This document shows, one piece after another, positions 18,546-28,140 of a stretch of DNA of 64,000 bases (position 1 is its first letter; each line of letters starts with the position of its first letter). A program made the translations under genes and the position numbers. Origin of the DNA: Actinacidiphila oryziradicis (GTDB lineage Bacteria > Actinomycetota > Actinomycetes > Streptomycetales > Streptomycetaceae); assembly GCF_005047355.1 (NCBI RefSeq), contig NZ_SUMC01000026.1, forward strand, positions 1-64,000. The letters are read 5' to 3'. Below the pieces are notes generated by a model. That model saw only the letters and a list, made by a program, of their open reading frames with translations. It had not been told where the DNA came from and made no database searches.

Positions 18546-19723
18546 CCGCGGAGGTCATCACCGAGGCGTCCACGGCTGCGGCCCGCGTCGAACGCGTAAT
18601 TATGCGGGCCGCCATGTTCTTCCGAGTCAGCGGCCTGCTGCAGATCGCCGTAGTGGTGACACTCGCTGCCGGACGCTATCCCCACTTAGGGTGGACCTTT
18701 GCTCTGATCGCCGCGGTCATCGTCGAAAGCGCGATCCTCACCGAGGCATGCCGGCGGGCCGGCCGCCTACTTCCCGCCTGGACCACTGCCGACGTTCTGA
18801 TGTGTGGCGCCGGGCTCTGGGCGGGTGCCGCCCTTACCGCCCCGACCGACGGACACACCTGGGTGCACTTCATGTACCCGTTCACCCTCATCACCTCGAT
18901 CGGCATCGGGCTGTACTACAGACGTCTGCGCACCGTCATCTACATGACGCTGCTCCTGGCCGGAAGTTACGCCCTCTCCGCTCATGTGCTCCACCGGGAT
19001 CCCCTCTGGAACGTCACCCCCAACTCCGCCAGCTACTTCGCCAATACCGTGGTGGCCTGGCTCGTCGCGCGCCAGCTCCGCAGCAGTGGCAAGGACGCCG
19101 ACCGCAACCGTGCCCAGGCGGTCGCCCGAGCCGACGAGCTGGCCCAGGAACGTGAGCGGGCCAGACACGCACGACTGTTGCACGACCGAGTCCTGCAGAG
19201 CTTGGAAACCCTCGCCCGGGGGGACTGGCTGCCCGACGCCAATCTGCGCGCCCACTTGGCAGCGGAAGCATCCTGGCTGCGCGCTCTGGTCGAGGGCACA
19301 CCCCTCGACCAACCCGATGACCTGCTAACGGCCCTGCAGACTGTGGTGCAGCGGTGGGCACGCACCGGACTGCGCGTCGACTTCAACAGCACCCAGTTGC
19401 ACGATGCTCTCGACTGGCGCAAGAATCTGACGGTGTCGTTGGTGGAGGCCCTCGCGGACGCCACCGGGGAGGCGCTCGCCAATGTGGCCAAGCACGCCGG
19501 CGTCGACAGCGCGACCGTCAGGATCACCGTCACCGACCGTGAACTGATCGTCAGCATCCTTGACCATGGCCGAGGCTTCGACCAGACCACCGCTCGCCGC
19601 GGGATCGGCCTCGCCCAGTCCATCACCATGCGTATGAATGGCGTCGGCTGCCAGGCGCAGGTCAACAGCGCACCCGGAAACGGGACCTACGTCGAACTGT
19701 GCGTCCCCAGGACGGCATGTTAG
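18542..19723 (+). CDS. NarL-type sensor histidine kinase
   Basis: A 393-residue kinase. The N-terminal half has about five membrane segments (residues about 25-165). A short coiled coil (RADELAQERERARHARLLHD) includes the phosphoacceptor histidine in LLHDRVLQSLE. The HATPase domain has GEALANVAKHAGVDSA and ILDHGRGFDQT. The GTG at 18542 overlaps the stop of the regulator remnant. It is paired with the response regulator at 17670. The signal is unknown. Confidence 0.87.
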   Translation: MTAEVITEASTAAARVERVIMRAAMFFRVSGLLQIAVVVTLAAGRYPHLGWTFALIAAVIVESAILTEACRRAGRLLPAWTTADVLMCGAGLWAGAALTAPTDGHTWVHFMYPFTLITSIGIGLYYRRLRTVIYMTLLLAGSYALSAHVLHRDPLWNVTPNSASYFANTVVAWLVARQLRSSGKDADRNRAQAVARADELAQERERARHARLLHDRVLQSLETLARGDWLPDANLRAHLAAEASWLRALVEGTPLDQPDDLLTALQTVVQRWARTGLRVDFNSTQLHDALDWRKNLTVSLVEALADATGEALANVAKHAGVDSATVRITVTDRELIVSILDHGRGFDQTTARRGIGLAQSITMRMNGVGCQAQVNSAPGNGTYVELCVPRTAC

Positions 19724-19828
19724 ATGAACCGCCGTGTGAAGCCGCCGCAGCGCTGCGCAACTGGGCCGGCCTCGTTCCCGATGACCCCGACCACGCTGCT
19801 GGCGCGTCTCAGCCGCCACCGACAACCA

Positions 19829-20701
19829 CTACTTCAGGGCGCCCAGGGTGACCCCGGTGCGCCAGTACCGCTGCATCGCGACCATCACGACGGCCAGTGG
19901 GATGACGGACATCAGGGCGCCGGTGAGCACCAGGCTGGTCAGGTCGACGCCGGTCTCCAGGCGTCGGCCGCTCCAGTCGTACAGACCGAGCACCAGCGTC
20001 CACTTGGTCTCGCCGCGCAGCATCGTGAGGGGCAGGAAGAAGCTGTTCCAGGTGTTGACGAAGGCGAGCAGGAACACGGTCGCCGCGCCGGTGGTCATCA
20101 TCCGCAGCACGATGCTGAAGAAGATACGCACCTCCCCGGCCCCGTCGATGCGGGCCGCCTCCAGCAGCTCCGGCGGGATCGAGGCCTCGGTGTAGACCTT
20201 GGCGAGATAGACGCTGAAGGGGTTGATGAAGGCGGGGATGAGGATCGCCCAGACCGTGTCCACCAGGCCGGCGCGCGAGAAGAGCAGATACATCGGCAGG
20301 GTGAGCAGGGCGGTGGGGATGAGGAAGGAGACGACGACCAGCCCGAAGGCGAGCCTGCGGCCGTGGAAGTCGAACCTGGCGAGCCCGTATCCGGCGGCAA
20401 GGGCGATCAGCGTGCCGCCCGCGGAGCCGACGCCCGCGTACAGCAGGGAGTTCGCGGTCCAGCGCAGGAAGATGCCGTGGTTGTAGTGGAAGAGCTGCTT
20501 CAGGTTCTGCCACAGGTGCATCCCGGAGAACCACAGGCCGTTGCTCTGGTAGAGCGCCGCCTGGTCCTTGGTTGCGGCCACGATCAGCCACCAGAGGGGG
20601 GCGACGGAGTAGAGCGTGAACAGGCACAGTGCCAGCAGGACCAGCCGGTTGGAACGGTCGGGCCGGACAGCCCGGACGGTGCGCGGGGACAGACCGGTCA
20701 T
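19829..20701 (-). CDS. Carbohydrate ABC permease, MalG type
   Basis: A 290-residue CUT1-family inner-membrane permease with six hydrophobic segments. The EAA loop EAARIDGAGEVRIFFSIVL contacts the ATPase. It begins MTGLSPRTVRAVRPDRSNRL. ATG 20699-20701 overlaps the stop of the first permease (ATGA). It is the last gene of the binding protein-permease-permease operon. No ATPase gene is adjacent, which is usual for Streptomyces CUT1 systems that share MsiK. Confidence 0.92.
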   Translation of the reverse strand: MTGLSPRTVRAVRPDRSNRLVLLALCLFTLYSVAPLWWLIVAATKDQAALYQSNGLWFSGMHLWQNLKQLFHYNHGIFLRWTANSLLYAGVGSAGGTLIALAAGYGLARFDFHGRRLAFGLVVVSFLIPTALLTLPMYLLFSRAGLVDTVWAILIPAFINPFSVYLAKVYTEASIPPELLEAARIDGAGEVRIFFSIVLRMMTTGAATVFLLAFVNTWNSFFLPLTMLRGETKWTLVLGLYDWSGRRLETGVDLTSLVLTGALMSVIPLAVVMVAMQRYWRTGVTLGALK

Positions 20702-21672
20702 GACGTGCTCCGGTTGGTGAAGCGGTAGAAGAGGTACGACAGCGCGCCGACGACCAGGGCGAGGAGCACCGAGAGGGCCGAGGCGTAGTTGTAGTTGCCG
20801 GAATTGAAGGCCTGGTCGTAGATCATCATGATCGGGCTGAAGTTCTGGGTGACGGTCTGCGGGGTGACGTGCCGGAAGAGTGCCGGCTCGTTGAAGATCT
20901 GCAGCATCTGGATGATCGACAGCATCCCGGTGAGGACCAGCGCCCCGCGAACCAAGGGGATCTTGATCGACCGCGCGATACGCACCTCTGACGCTCCGTC
21001 GACCCGGGCGGCCTCGAAGAGCTCCCGGGGCACCGACCGCAGCGAGGCGTAGATGATCAGCATGTTGTAGCCGATGCCGTGCCAGGTGAGCAGATTGCCG
21101 ATGGACGGCCAGACCATCGAGGGGGCGAAGAAGTCCCATGCCCAGCCGAGCGACCTGCCGAGCGGGGTGAGCGGTCCGACGTCGGGGCTGTAGATGTTCA
21201 CCCAGATCAGGGCGGCCACGATGCCCGGGATCATGTAGGGGACGAGCAGCGGCACCCGCATCCGGTTCGCGGCCCGGGGCCGCAGCGCGTCGAGCAGCAG
21301 GGCCATGGCGAGGCTGACGGCCAGCATCAGCGGTATCTGTACGCAGGCGAAGAGCAGCACCCGCCCCACAGCGCCGAGGAAGTCGGGGTCGCCGATGCCC
21401 CGGCTGAAGTTGCGCAGGCCCACGAACTTCAGGGTGCTGCCGCCCAGGCCGAGCCCTGAGGTCTGGACGAGGAACAGGCTCTGGTAGATCGCGTAGCCGA
21501 AGGGCAGCAGGAAGACGATCCCGAAACCCAGGAAGAAGGGGGCGGTGAAGGCCGCCCCCTTCCACGCCTGGAGCGAGTGGCCGTGCGGTGCGGACCACCG
21601 GGGCCGGAGCCGGCGCCCGGGAAGGTCTGGCGCGGCGCTGGTCTTCGCCGTGCGGTCGAGTTGGGTGAGCAT
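20698..21672 (-). CDS. Carbohydrate ABC permease, MalF type
   Basis: A 324-residue CUT1 permease. After a basic cytoplasmic leader it has six transmembrane segments (first AAFTAPFFLGFGIVFLLPFG) and the EAA loop EAARVDGASEVRIARSIKIP. It is coupled to MalG by ATGA overlap and lies 43 bp downstream of the binding-protein gene. With GH43 and LacI nearby, the likely substrate is a xylo-oligosaccharide. Confidence 0.92.
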   Translation of the reverse strand: MLTQLDRTAKTSAAPDLPGRRLRPRWSAPHGHSLQAWKGAAFTAPFFLGFGIVFLLPFGYAIYQSLFLVQTSGLGLGGSTLKFVGLRNFSRGIGDPDFLGAVGRVLLFACVQIPLMLAVSLAMALLLDALRPRAANRMRVPLLVPYMIPGIVAALIWVNIYSPDVGPLTPLGRSLGWAWDFFAPSMVWPSIGNLLTWHGIGYNMLIIYASLRSVPRELFEAARVDGASEVRIARSIKIPLVRGALVLTGMLSIIQMLQIFNEPALFRHVTPQTVTQNFSPIMMIYDQAFNSGNYNYASALSVLLALVVGALSYLFYRFTNRSTS

Positions 21673-21715
21673 GGACCGGGTGCTCCTTAGCGCGAACGTG
21701 CAGGCAGAGGTGTCA

Positions 21716-23047
21716 TCAGCTCTTGACGCTGATGCCGCGGGTCTTGAGATCGTCGACCGTCCACTTCTGCATGTGCTGAAGGAGCTGGACCACGGTCTGC
21801 TGCTTGGTCAGCACCTTGGCCCAGCCGCCGGCCATCTCCGTGTACATGGCGGTCCAGTCCGGGCCGAAGGTCCAGTCCTTGACGATCGTGGGAATGCTGT
21901 TCACGATGACCGGCTTGGCGGCGGCGGTGTGCTTGCCGAGCAGCTTGCTGGTGATCAGCCCGTCGAGGTAGGGCGAGGCGTCGGCGATGGCCGGGTAGAA
22001 CGCGGAGCCGGTGGCGGGATTCGACATGATCTTCACGGCGGTGGAGTTGGTGGACATCCAGTTCGCCGCCTCGGCGGCCTGCTGCCGGTTCTGGCACTGC
22101 TCCGTGACGACGGTGACGCCGCCGGAGTTGTTGGTGCCCGCCGGGATGGCCGGGCTCTCACCGTCGAACGCCGGCCATGGGGCCAGCGCCCACTGGCCGT
22201 TGGACTTGGTGAAGTTCTTCACCATGCCGGACATCTGCCAGGTGGAGATCTGCCGGGTGACCGCCCCGCCGTTGTCGTAGTTGCGCTGGACCGCGGCGTA
22301 GTCGGCGAAGGAGACGCTGGAATTCAGGTTGCTGTCGACGATCTGCTGGATGACGTTCGCGGCCTTCAGCGAACCGGGGTCCAGTAAGTTCACCTTCCAG
22401 CTGTCGCCGTCGATGGCGTACCAGTGGGCGCCGGCCTGCATCGCCATGGTCTCCAGGGTGGAGGGGTCCTCACCCGCGTAGTTGGTGATGTGGATGCCGT
22501 GCTTCGCCAGGACCTTGCCGGCCGCGACGAACTCGTTCCAGGTGGTGGGGACCTTGAGCTTGTACTTGTCGAAGATGTCGGCCCGGTAGACGGTGAACGC
22601 GGGCGCGGCGCTGGTGGGCGCCCCGTAGACCTTGCCCTGGATGGTGGCCTCTGCGTACGCCGACTCGTTGTAGCCGGACTTGTGCGGGCTGATCCATTGG
22701 GTGATGTCCGCGACGATGCGCTCGGACGCCAGGGTGGTGAGCTGTTCCGCGCTGGTCTGCATGAGGCATGGCGCGTTCCCGGCCTTGGCCGCGTTGCGCA
22801 GGGTGGTGATCGGGTCGGTGCCGGTCAGCCTGGTGTACTTCAGCTTGACAGTGGCGTGGCTCGCGTTCCAGGCGTTGACCACTGCCTGCTGGCCGTCCTG
22901 AGCTCCCCAGTAGGTCAGGGTGACCGGCTTGGCGGCGCTGCCGCTCGGGCTGCCGGACGCGCTGTCCGAGCCGCCGCACGCGGTGAGAGCTCCGGACACG
23001 CCGAGCGCCACGCACAGCGCCAGCGCTCTCTTCCCGGAATTGGGCAT
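21716..23047 (-). CDS. Extracellular sugar-binding lipoprotein (CUT1)
   Basis: A 443-residue lipoprotein with a signal peptide and lipobox LTAC (Cys24), a serine/glycine spacer, and a family-1 extracellular solute-binding fold (TLTYWGAQDGQQAVVNAW; TNNSGGVTVVTEQC). It captures an oligosaccharide for the two permeases downstream. The ATG (23045-23047) follows AAAGGGGG. Its promoter faces the lacI gene across a 293-bp region with three dyads, implying repression by that regulator. Confidence 0.93.
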   Translation of the reverse strand: MPNSGKRALALCVALGVSGALTACGGSDSASGSPSGSAAKPVTLTYWGAQDGQQAVVNAWNASHATVKLKYTRLTGTDPITTLRNAAKAGNAPCLMQTSAEQLTTLASERIVADITQWISPHKSGYNESAYAEATIQGKVYGAPTSAAPAFTVYRADIFDKYKLKVPTTWNEFVAAGKVLAKHGIHITNYAGEDPSTLETMAMQAGAHWYAIDGDSWKVNLLDPGSLKAANVIQQIVDSNLNSSVSFADYAAVQRNYDNGGAVTRQISTWQMSGMVKNFTKSNGQWALAPWPAFDGESPAIPAGTNNSGGVTVVTEQCQNRQQAAEAANWMSTNSTAVKIMSNPATGSAFYPAIADASPYLDGLITSKLLGKHTAAAKPVIVNSIPTIVKDWTFGPDWTAMYTEMAGGWAKVLTKQQTVVQLLQHMQKWTVDDLKTRGISVKS

Positions 23048-23167
23048 GGTGCCCCCTTTATCGACAGGTGTGGTTGCGCCGGCCCGGGGTCGCGGCACCG
23101 CTCCCGATGCGGTGCCGGCGTCCGGTCGGCAGTTCAGTTTTCGGATAGGTGCGGATTATCGCTATAG

Positions 23168-23293
23168 ACAGCGCTGTAGAAAGAATGCTTCGGTTACTTG
23201 GGCTCTCCTGCGGGAAAGCGCTTGTCAACGTAGGATCCGCATCCAGCAGCGTCAATGATTGGGACCGGTTTTGGCGAAAGGTCGAAACTTTCG
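23168..23293. promoter_or_regulatory. LacI operator region (three dyads) between the ABC operon and lacI
   Basis: ACAGCGCTGT (23168-23177) and AAGCGCTT (23216-23223) share the AGCGCT core common to LacI-family sites, about 47 bp centre to centre. CGAAACTTTCG (23283-23293) is an exact match to the CGAAA-N-TTTCG motif I recall from Streptomyces xylanase promoters. The last site lies 47 bp before the lacI start and the others toward the transporter. Confidence 0.6.
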
Positions 23294-23340
23294 GGACGCG
23301 GACTCGGATCCCACCGGGTCCTGTCGGATAGGGAGGAATC

Positions 23341-24372
23341 ATGGAACAAAAGGCGAACGGGCCGACGCTGGCCCAGGTCGCCTTCGAGGCCGGGGTCTCC
23401 GTGCCAACGGTTTCGAAAGTGCTCAACGGCCGCGAGGACGTCGCGGCGCAGACCCGGCAGCATGTCGACCGGGTTCTGCAGCGGATGGGGTACCGGCACA
23501 GGCGGCCGACCCTCTCGTCGAAGAAGCGTCAGTCGCTGACGGTCGATCTGGTCGTCCACTCGCTGGAGTCCACGTGGACCTCGGCCGTCCTCGCCGGCGC
23601 CGAGGCGGCGGCCCAGGAGGCCGATCTGCATCTGAACGTGAACGCGATGTTGGGAAGGGCCCGGCACACCCGGACCGCGCGCGGATGGCTTGATCGCATC
23701 GCCCTGCGCGGCACCGCCGGAGTGATCACCAACCTGGCCCATGTCTCGGGCTCGGAACTCGCGTGGTTCGAACAGCATGCGATCCCCTACGTCATGATCG
23801 ACCCGAGTACCGTGCCGCCCCCGGAGACCTACTGGGTCACCGCCACCAATTGGGAGGGCGGCCGCGACGCCGTCCAGCATCTGCTGGACCTGGGCCACCG
23901 GCGGATCGCCGTCATCGCCGGCAGACAGCATCGGCACTGCAGCCAACTGCGCCTGGAGGGCTACCGCTCCGCCATGCGGGCGGCCCATGTGCGCATCGGC
24001 AGCGGCTTCATCAAGTACGGCGGATTCGACCTGGACAGTGCGGCGGCCAGGATGGACGAGCTCCTCGACCTGCCGAAGCCGCCCACCGCCGTGTTCGTCT
24101 GCTCGGACATGATGGCCCTGGGAGCGCTGCGCACCATTCAGGCCCGGGGCCTGGACGTACCCGGCGTCATCAGCGTGGTCGGCTTTGACGACCTGCCCGA
24201 GTCGCGTTGGTCGTCACCCCAACTCACCACCGTCCGACAGCCGTTGGCCGAGATGGGCGCCACGGCGGTGCGCACCCTGGTACGGATCATGAACGGTGAC
24301 CGGCCCGACAGTCGTCGCACGGAGCTGTCCACCCGCTTGATCCTGCGCTCCAGCACGGCGGCAGGGCGTTAG
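23341..24372 (+). CDS. LacI-family transcriptional regulator
   Basis: A 343-residue LacI repressor. The helix-turn-helix and hinge (residues 8-60) read LAQVAFEAGVSVPTVSKVLN. The periplasmic-binding-like sensor follows (VTATNWEGGRDAVQHLLDLG; VSVVGFDDLPESRWSSPQLT). The ATG at 23341 follows GGGAGG. It lies between the divergent sugar ABC operon and a GH43 gene, so it most likely senses a xylose-containing sugar and represses both. Confidence 0.93.
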   Translation: MEQKANGPTLAQVAFEAGVSVPTVSKVLNGREDVAAQTRQHVDRVLQRMGYRHRRPTLSSKKRQSLTVDLVVHSLESTWTSAVLAGAEAAAQEADLHLNVNAMLGRARHTRTARGWLDRIALRGTAGVITNLAHVSGSELAWFEQHAIPYVMIDPSTVPPPETYWVTATNWEGGRDAVQHLLDLGHRRIAVIAGRQHRHCSQLRLEGYRSAMRAAHVRIGSGFIKYGGFDLDSAAARMDELLDLPKPPTAVFVCSDMMALGALRTIQARGLDVPGVISVVGFDDLPESRWSSPQLTTVRQPLAEMGATAVRTLVRIMNGDRPDSRRTELSTRLILRSSTAAGR

Positions 24373-24593
24373 CGCGCCCCGGGCGGTCTTGTCGCCGGCC
24401 CGGCATGCTGCCTACGATCCACGGACGGATCAAGAAAGGCGTCCCTGCCCATGGGGATCCCGACCCCACTGGGCTGCGCTCGGTGGCGACGGACGCCGGC
24501 GATGCTTCAGGCGCATGGGTTCCCGCGCGCTCGGTTTGTCCTGCGGACCATCGATCCGGCTCAACGCCGGTTCCGACGCCTGGAGATCCTCGC

Positions 24594-26210
24594 GTGACCG
24601 CGATCATCCACAATCCCGTGCTCTCCGGCTTCCACCCCGATCCCTCCATCCTCCGGGTCGGTCCGGACTACTACCTGGCGACTTCCACGTTCGAGTGGAT
24701 GCCCGGCGTGACGCTGCACCATTCCACGGACCTGCTCCGCTGGGAGCCGCTGGGAGGGGCGCTCGGCACGACCCGGCTGCTCGACATGGTCGGCACGGTC
24801 GACTCCGGCGGGGTCTGGGCCCCGTGCCTGTCCTACGCCGACGGCCTGTTCCACCTGGTGTACACGCACATGGTGCACAACGTCGGCCCGTACCGGGATC
24901 TGCGCAACTACGTGGTGACCTCACCTTCCCCGACCGGCCCCTGGTCCGATCCGGTCCCGCTGCACAACCGGGGCTTCGACCCCTCCTTCTTCCACGAGGA
25001 CGGCCGCACCTGGCTGCTCGCGATGCAGCACGACCACCGGCCGGGGCGTGACTCTTTCGCCGGAATCACCCTCCAGGAGTGGTCCCGGGAGCATCGCCGG
25101 CTCATCGGCCCGGTCCGCCGCATCCTGGGCGGCACCGGAAGGGGCTGCACCGAGGGACCCCACCTGTACCGCCGCGACGGCTGGTACCTGCTGCTCGTGG
25201 CCGATGGCGGCACCGGCGCCAGTCACGGCGCCGCCGTCGCCCGCAGCCGATGCCTCGAAGGGCCCTACGAACTCCATCCGGAACCCCTGATCACCACACG
25301 GGACGACGAGCGGCATCCGCTTCAGAAAGCGGGCCACGGGTGCCTGGTGGACACGCCCGACGGCGAGTGGTTCATGGCGTACCTCTGCTCACGCCCGCTG
25401 CCCGGCACCGGTCGCAGCGTGCTGGGCCGCGAAACCGCCCTGCACCGGGTGGAGTGGACCGAGGACGGCTGGCCGAGGATTCCCGGCGGCCGCCCCGCCC
25501 TGACCATCCCGGCCCCGGCCTCGACACGGCCGGGCGATCCGGTGGAGGCGTGCCGTTACCGGTTCCGCGAGGACTTCACGCAGCCGCGCGGCAACGGGAG
25601 TGCCGCGCTGAATCCGCGCTTCCTGACGCTCCGCCTGCCCCCCGACAGCAGCTGGCTGGATCTGCGTGCCCGCCCGGGGCACCTGCGGCTGCGTGGCCAG
25701 GAGTCCCTTGCCTCGCCCTACCGGCAGAGCATGGTCGCGCACCGCCAGACGGCGACGCGCTGCGGCGTCCGCACACTGGTGGACTTCCGGCCGTCGGCAC
25801 CGCAGCAGATGGCGGGGCTGACGCACTTCTACAACACCAAGCTCTGGCACTACCTCCACCTCACCTGGGACGAGGTGCACGGGCGGGTGCTCCGCCTGGG
25901 CAGCCTGGACTTCCAGACGTACACCGAGAGCGCCACCGTGCCGGTGGCCGGCGACGCTCCGGTGCACCTGCGGGTGGACATCGACGGCCCGGCCGTACGT
26001 TTCGCCTGGTCCCTCGACGGCGATCGGTGGGAGCCGATCGGGCCGGAACTCGACGGCTCCCTGCTCTCCGACGAGTACGCCACCCGGACGGTCCGGGACC
26101 GGATCACCAACTGGGGCTTCACCGGATCCGTGGTCGGTCTCGCCGCCCAGGACCTCACGGGCGGCGGCCTGTCAGCCGATTTCGACTTCTTCGACTACAC
26201 CGAGGCGTAG
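24594..26210 (+). CDS. GH43-family beta-xylosidase/arabinofuranosidase
   Basis: A 538-residue intracellular glycosidase (no signal peptide). The five-bladed propeller holds the expected acids: Asp16 in GFHPDPSIL (base), Asp129 in RGFDPSFFHEDG (pKa modulator) and Glu187 in GCTEGPHLYR (acid). A C-terminal beta-sandwich (about 325-538) resembles that of GH43 beta-xylosidases such as those of subfamily 11. GTG 24594 follows GGAG at 24582-24585. It would hydrolyse imported xylo-oligosaccharides from the adjacent transporter. Substrate specificity (xylosyl or arabinosyl) is not certain. Confidence 0.9.
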   Translation: MTAIIHNPVLSGFHPDPSILRVGPDYYLATSTFEWMPGVTLHHSTDLLRWEPLGGALGTTRLLDMVGTVDSGGVWAPCLSYADGLFHLVYTHMVHNVGPYRDLRNYVVTSPSPTGPWSDPVPLHNRGFDPSFFHEDGRTWLLAMQHDHRPGRDSFAGITLQEWSREHRRLIGPVRRILGGTGRGCTEGPHLYRRDGWYLLLVADGGTGASHGAAVARSRCLEGPYELHPEPLITTRDDERHPLQKAGHGCLVDTPDGEWFMAYLCSRPLPGTGRSVLGRETALHRVEWTEDGWPRIPGGRPALTIPAPASTRPGDPVEACRYRFREDFTQPRGNGSAALNPRFLTLRLPPDSSWLDLRARPGHLRLRGQESLASPYRQSMVAHRQTATRCGVRTLVDFRPSAPQQMAGLTHFYNTKLWHYLHLTWDEVHGRVLRLGSLDFQTYTESATVPVAGDAPVHLRVDIDGPAVRFAWSLDGDRWEPIGPELDGSLLSDEYATRTVRDRITNWGFTGSVVGLAAQDLTGGGLSADFDFFDYTEA

Positions 26211-26215
26211 CGAGG

Positions 26216-26244
26216 GGGCCGCCGCCGCAGGGCGGCGGCGGCCC
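26216..26244. terminator. GC hairpin after the GH43 gene
   Basis: GGGCCGCCGCC (26216-26226) pairs perfectly with GGCGGCGGCCC (26234-26244), starting 6 bases after the stop codon. It could also serve the reverse-strand remnant that follows. Confidence 0.65.
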
Positions 26245-26254
26245 AGCGGCACCG

Positions 26255-26395
26255 AGCGGAGAAGTTCCGCTGCCAGCGGTGCTCGGCCGGCAGTGCGAAC
26301 TGCTCGGCCGTCAGGGGCGGCTCGTCGCCGACCGCCGCGTTTCGCTCCACGTTGCCGATGCTGCGCATTCCCGCGATGACCGGAGACCACCGTCT
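26255..26395 (-). pseudogene. Aldo/keto reductase C-terminal remnant
   Basis: The reverse strand reads VIAGMRSIGNVERNAAVGDE, then PPLTAEQFALPAEHRWQRNF, which is the closing segment of an aldo/keto reductase. Nothing of the barrel remains upstream. The frame upstream (to 26848) is not protein-like. Confidence 0.55.
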
Positions 26396-26871
26396 CCTAC
26401 CGTGCCCACCCGCTCGTGAGCCCGCTGATCCGGGCCTTGGCCGTACGACGCTCCGTCCACGCCCGCCGGCCTGACCGTCAGCGGCGCCTCGGGGCCCGCG
26501 ATCCAGCGGGCGAAGAGGCTGAAGACGTAGGACGCGCCAGCCTCGGTCGTGCGCGGCGGTACGGAGGTGACCGCGCCCGCCACCGAGTTCCACCTGTTCC
26601 CAGGCGGTCAGGGAGTGCCGGCGGGCGGCCTCCCCGCGGCGACACTCCACTGCGGTTCTGTGAGGCGGCAGGGCAAGGTTTCCCGGTTGTTTCGAAAGTG
26701 CGTCGACCTTCTTGACGCACCTTCGCGGCGGCAACAAGCTCTGGCCACTTGCCTGGTCCCCCACCGGCATGAAGTGACCTACGAGGGGACCTCCATAGGC
26801 CAGGACACGGTCCCAGGCTTCGGTGACGCCCCCATTACGATCCCCCACTCTCAGAACGGAGATCCACCGCT
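26396..26871. other. Intergenic region with possible regulatory dyads before the lyase gene
   Basis: No convincing gene is present. TTTCGAAA (26690-26697) is a perfect palindrome of the kind seen at LacI-regulated sugar genes. GTGCGTC (26698-26704) with GACGCAC (26714-26720) is a 7-bp inverted repeat. Both precede the alginate-lyase-like gene by about 150-180 bp. The rest looks like eroded coding sequence. Confidence 0.4.
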
Positions 26872-28110
26872 ATGAGCCGCACGAACGCACACCCGATCAG
26901 CCGCCGCGGTCTGCTGCGCACAGCCGGCGGCCTCGCCGCCGCAGGGGCCCTTGGCAGCACCGCCACGGCGCTCACCGGCGGAACCGCGAGCGCCGCGCCC
27001 GCCACCTTCGCCCACCCCGGCATGCTGCACTCCTCCGGCGACATCAACCGCGCGAAGGTCCGGGTCGCCGCGGGCAACGACCCCTGGCTGTCCGGCTGGA
27101 ACCGGCTGACCGCCAACTCCCACTCCCAGTCCACCTGGAAGGCCAACCCCAAGGCCACCATCATCCGTGGTGGCACCGGCGAGAACTACGGAACCCTCTA
27201 CAACGACCTCCACGCCGCCTACCAGAACGCGCTGCGCTGGAAGGTCGCCGGCACCACCGCGAACGGCGACTGCGCCCGTGACATCCTCAACGCCTGGTCG
27301 GCCACCCTCACCACGGTCACCGGCAACGCCGACCGGTTCCTCGCCGCCGGAATCTACGGGTGGCAGTTCGCCAACGCCGCCGAGCTGATGCGCGGCTACA
27401 GCGGCTTCGACCTCGCGCGTTTCCAGCAGATGATGCTGAACGTGTTCTACCCGCTCAACAACGACTTCCTGGTCAACCACAACGGGGCCTGCATCACCAA
27501 TTACTGGGCCAACTGGGACCTGTGCAACATGGCGTCCATCATGGCCATCGGCATCCTCTGCGACGACGGCGCCAAGTACGACCAGGCCGTGAACTACTTC
27601 AAGAACGGCGCGGGCAACGGCTCGATCGCGCACGCCGTCCCGTTCCTCTACGGCAACGTGGCCGGCTACGACCTCGGCCAGTGGCAGGAGTCCGGCCGCG
27701 ACCAGGGCCACACCACCATGGGCATGGGCCAGATGGGCGCGATCTGCGAGATGGCCTGGAGCCAGGGCACCGACCTGTACAGCTACGACAGCCGGCGATT
27801 CATGAAGGCCGCCCAGTACGTCGCCAAGTACAACCTGGGCAACGACGTCCCCTACACGACGTACAGCTGGGGCACCGGCCAGAGCTGTGCGTACAGCGAG
27901 CAGACCGTGATCTCCTCCGACTCCCGAGGGCAGGCCCGTCCGGTGTGGGACATGATCTACTACCACTACGCCCGGCGCCTGTACCTGGACGTCCCGTACC
28001 TCGCTTCCATCGGTGCGAACGGCCGCCCGGAGGGCGGTGGCGGCGACTACGGGACCACCAGCGGCGGCTTCGACCAGCTCGGTTTCGGCACCCTGATGTA
28101 CGCCAAGTAA
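26872..28110 (+). CDS. Tat-exported alginate-lyase-family polysaccharide lyase
   Basis: A 412-residue secreted enzyme. The twin-arginine signal SRRGLLRTAGG (Arg11-12) is followed by an Ala-rich hydrophobic stretch and cleavage near ASAAPA. The mature part is an alpha-barrel alginate-lyase-like domain with NYWANWDLCNMASIMAIG, DQGHTTMGMGQMGAICEMAW and the His/Tyr-rich YYHYARRLYL. Such enzymes cleave uronic-acid polysaccharides (PL5- or PL38-like). The true substrate cannot be read from the sequence. The ATG at 26872 follows GGAGATCCACC. Confidence 0.85.
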   Translation: MSRTNAHPISRRGLLRTAGGLAAAGALGSTATALTGGTASAAPATFAHPGMLHSSGDINRAKVRVAAGNDPWLSGWNRLTANSHSQSTWKANPKATIIRGGTGENYGTLYNDLHAAYQNALRWKVAGTTANGDCARDILNAWSATLTTVTGNADRFLAAGIYGWQFANAAELMRGYSGFDLARFQQMMLNVFYPLNNDFLVNHNGACITNYWANWDLCNMASIMAIGILCDDGAKYDQAVNYFKNGAGNGSIAHAVPFLYGNVAGYDLGQWQESGRDQGHTTMGMGQMGAICEMAWSQGTDLYSYDSRRFMKAAQYVAKYNLGNDVPYTTYSWGTGQSCAYSEQTVISSDSRGQARPVWDMIYYHYARRLYLDVPYLASIGANGRPEGGGGDYGTTSGGFDQLGFGTLMYAK

Positions 28111-28140
28111 GCCCAGCCTGAACCCGCTCCGGGTCACCGC

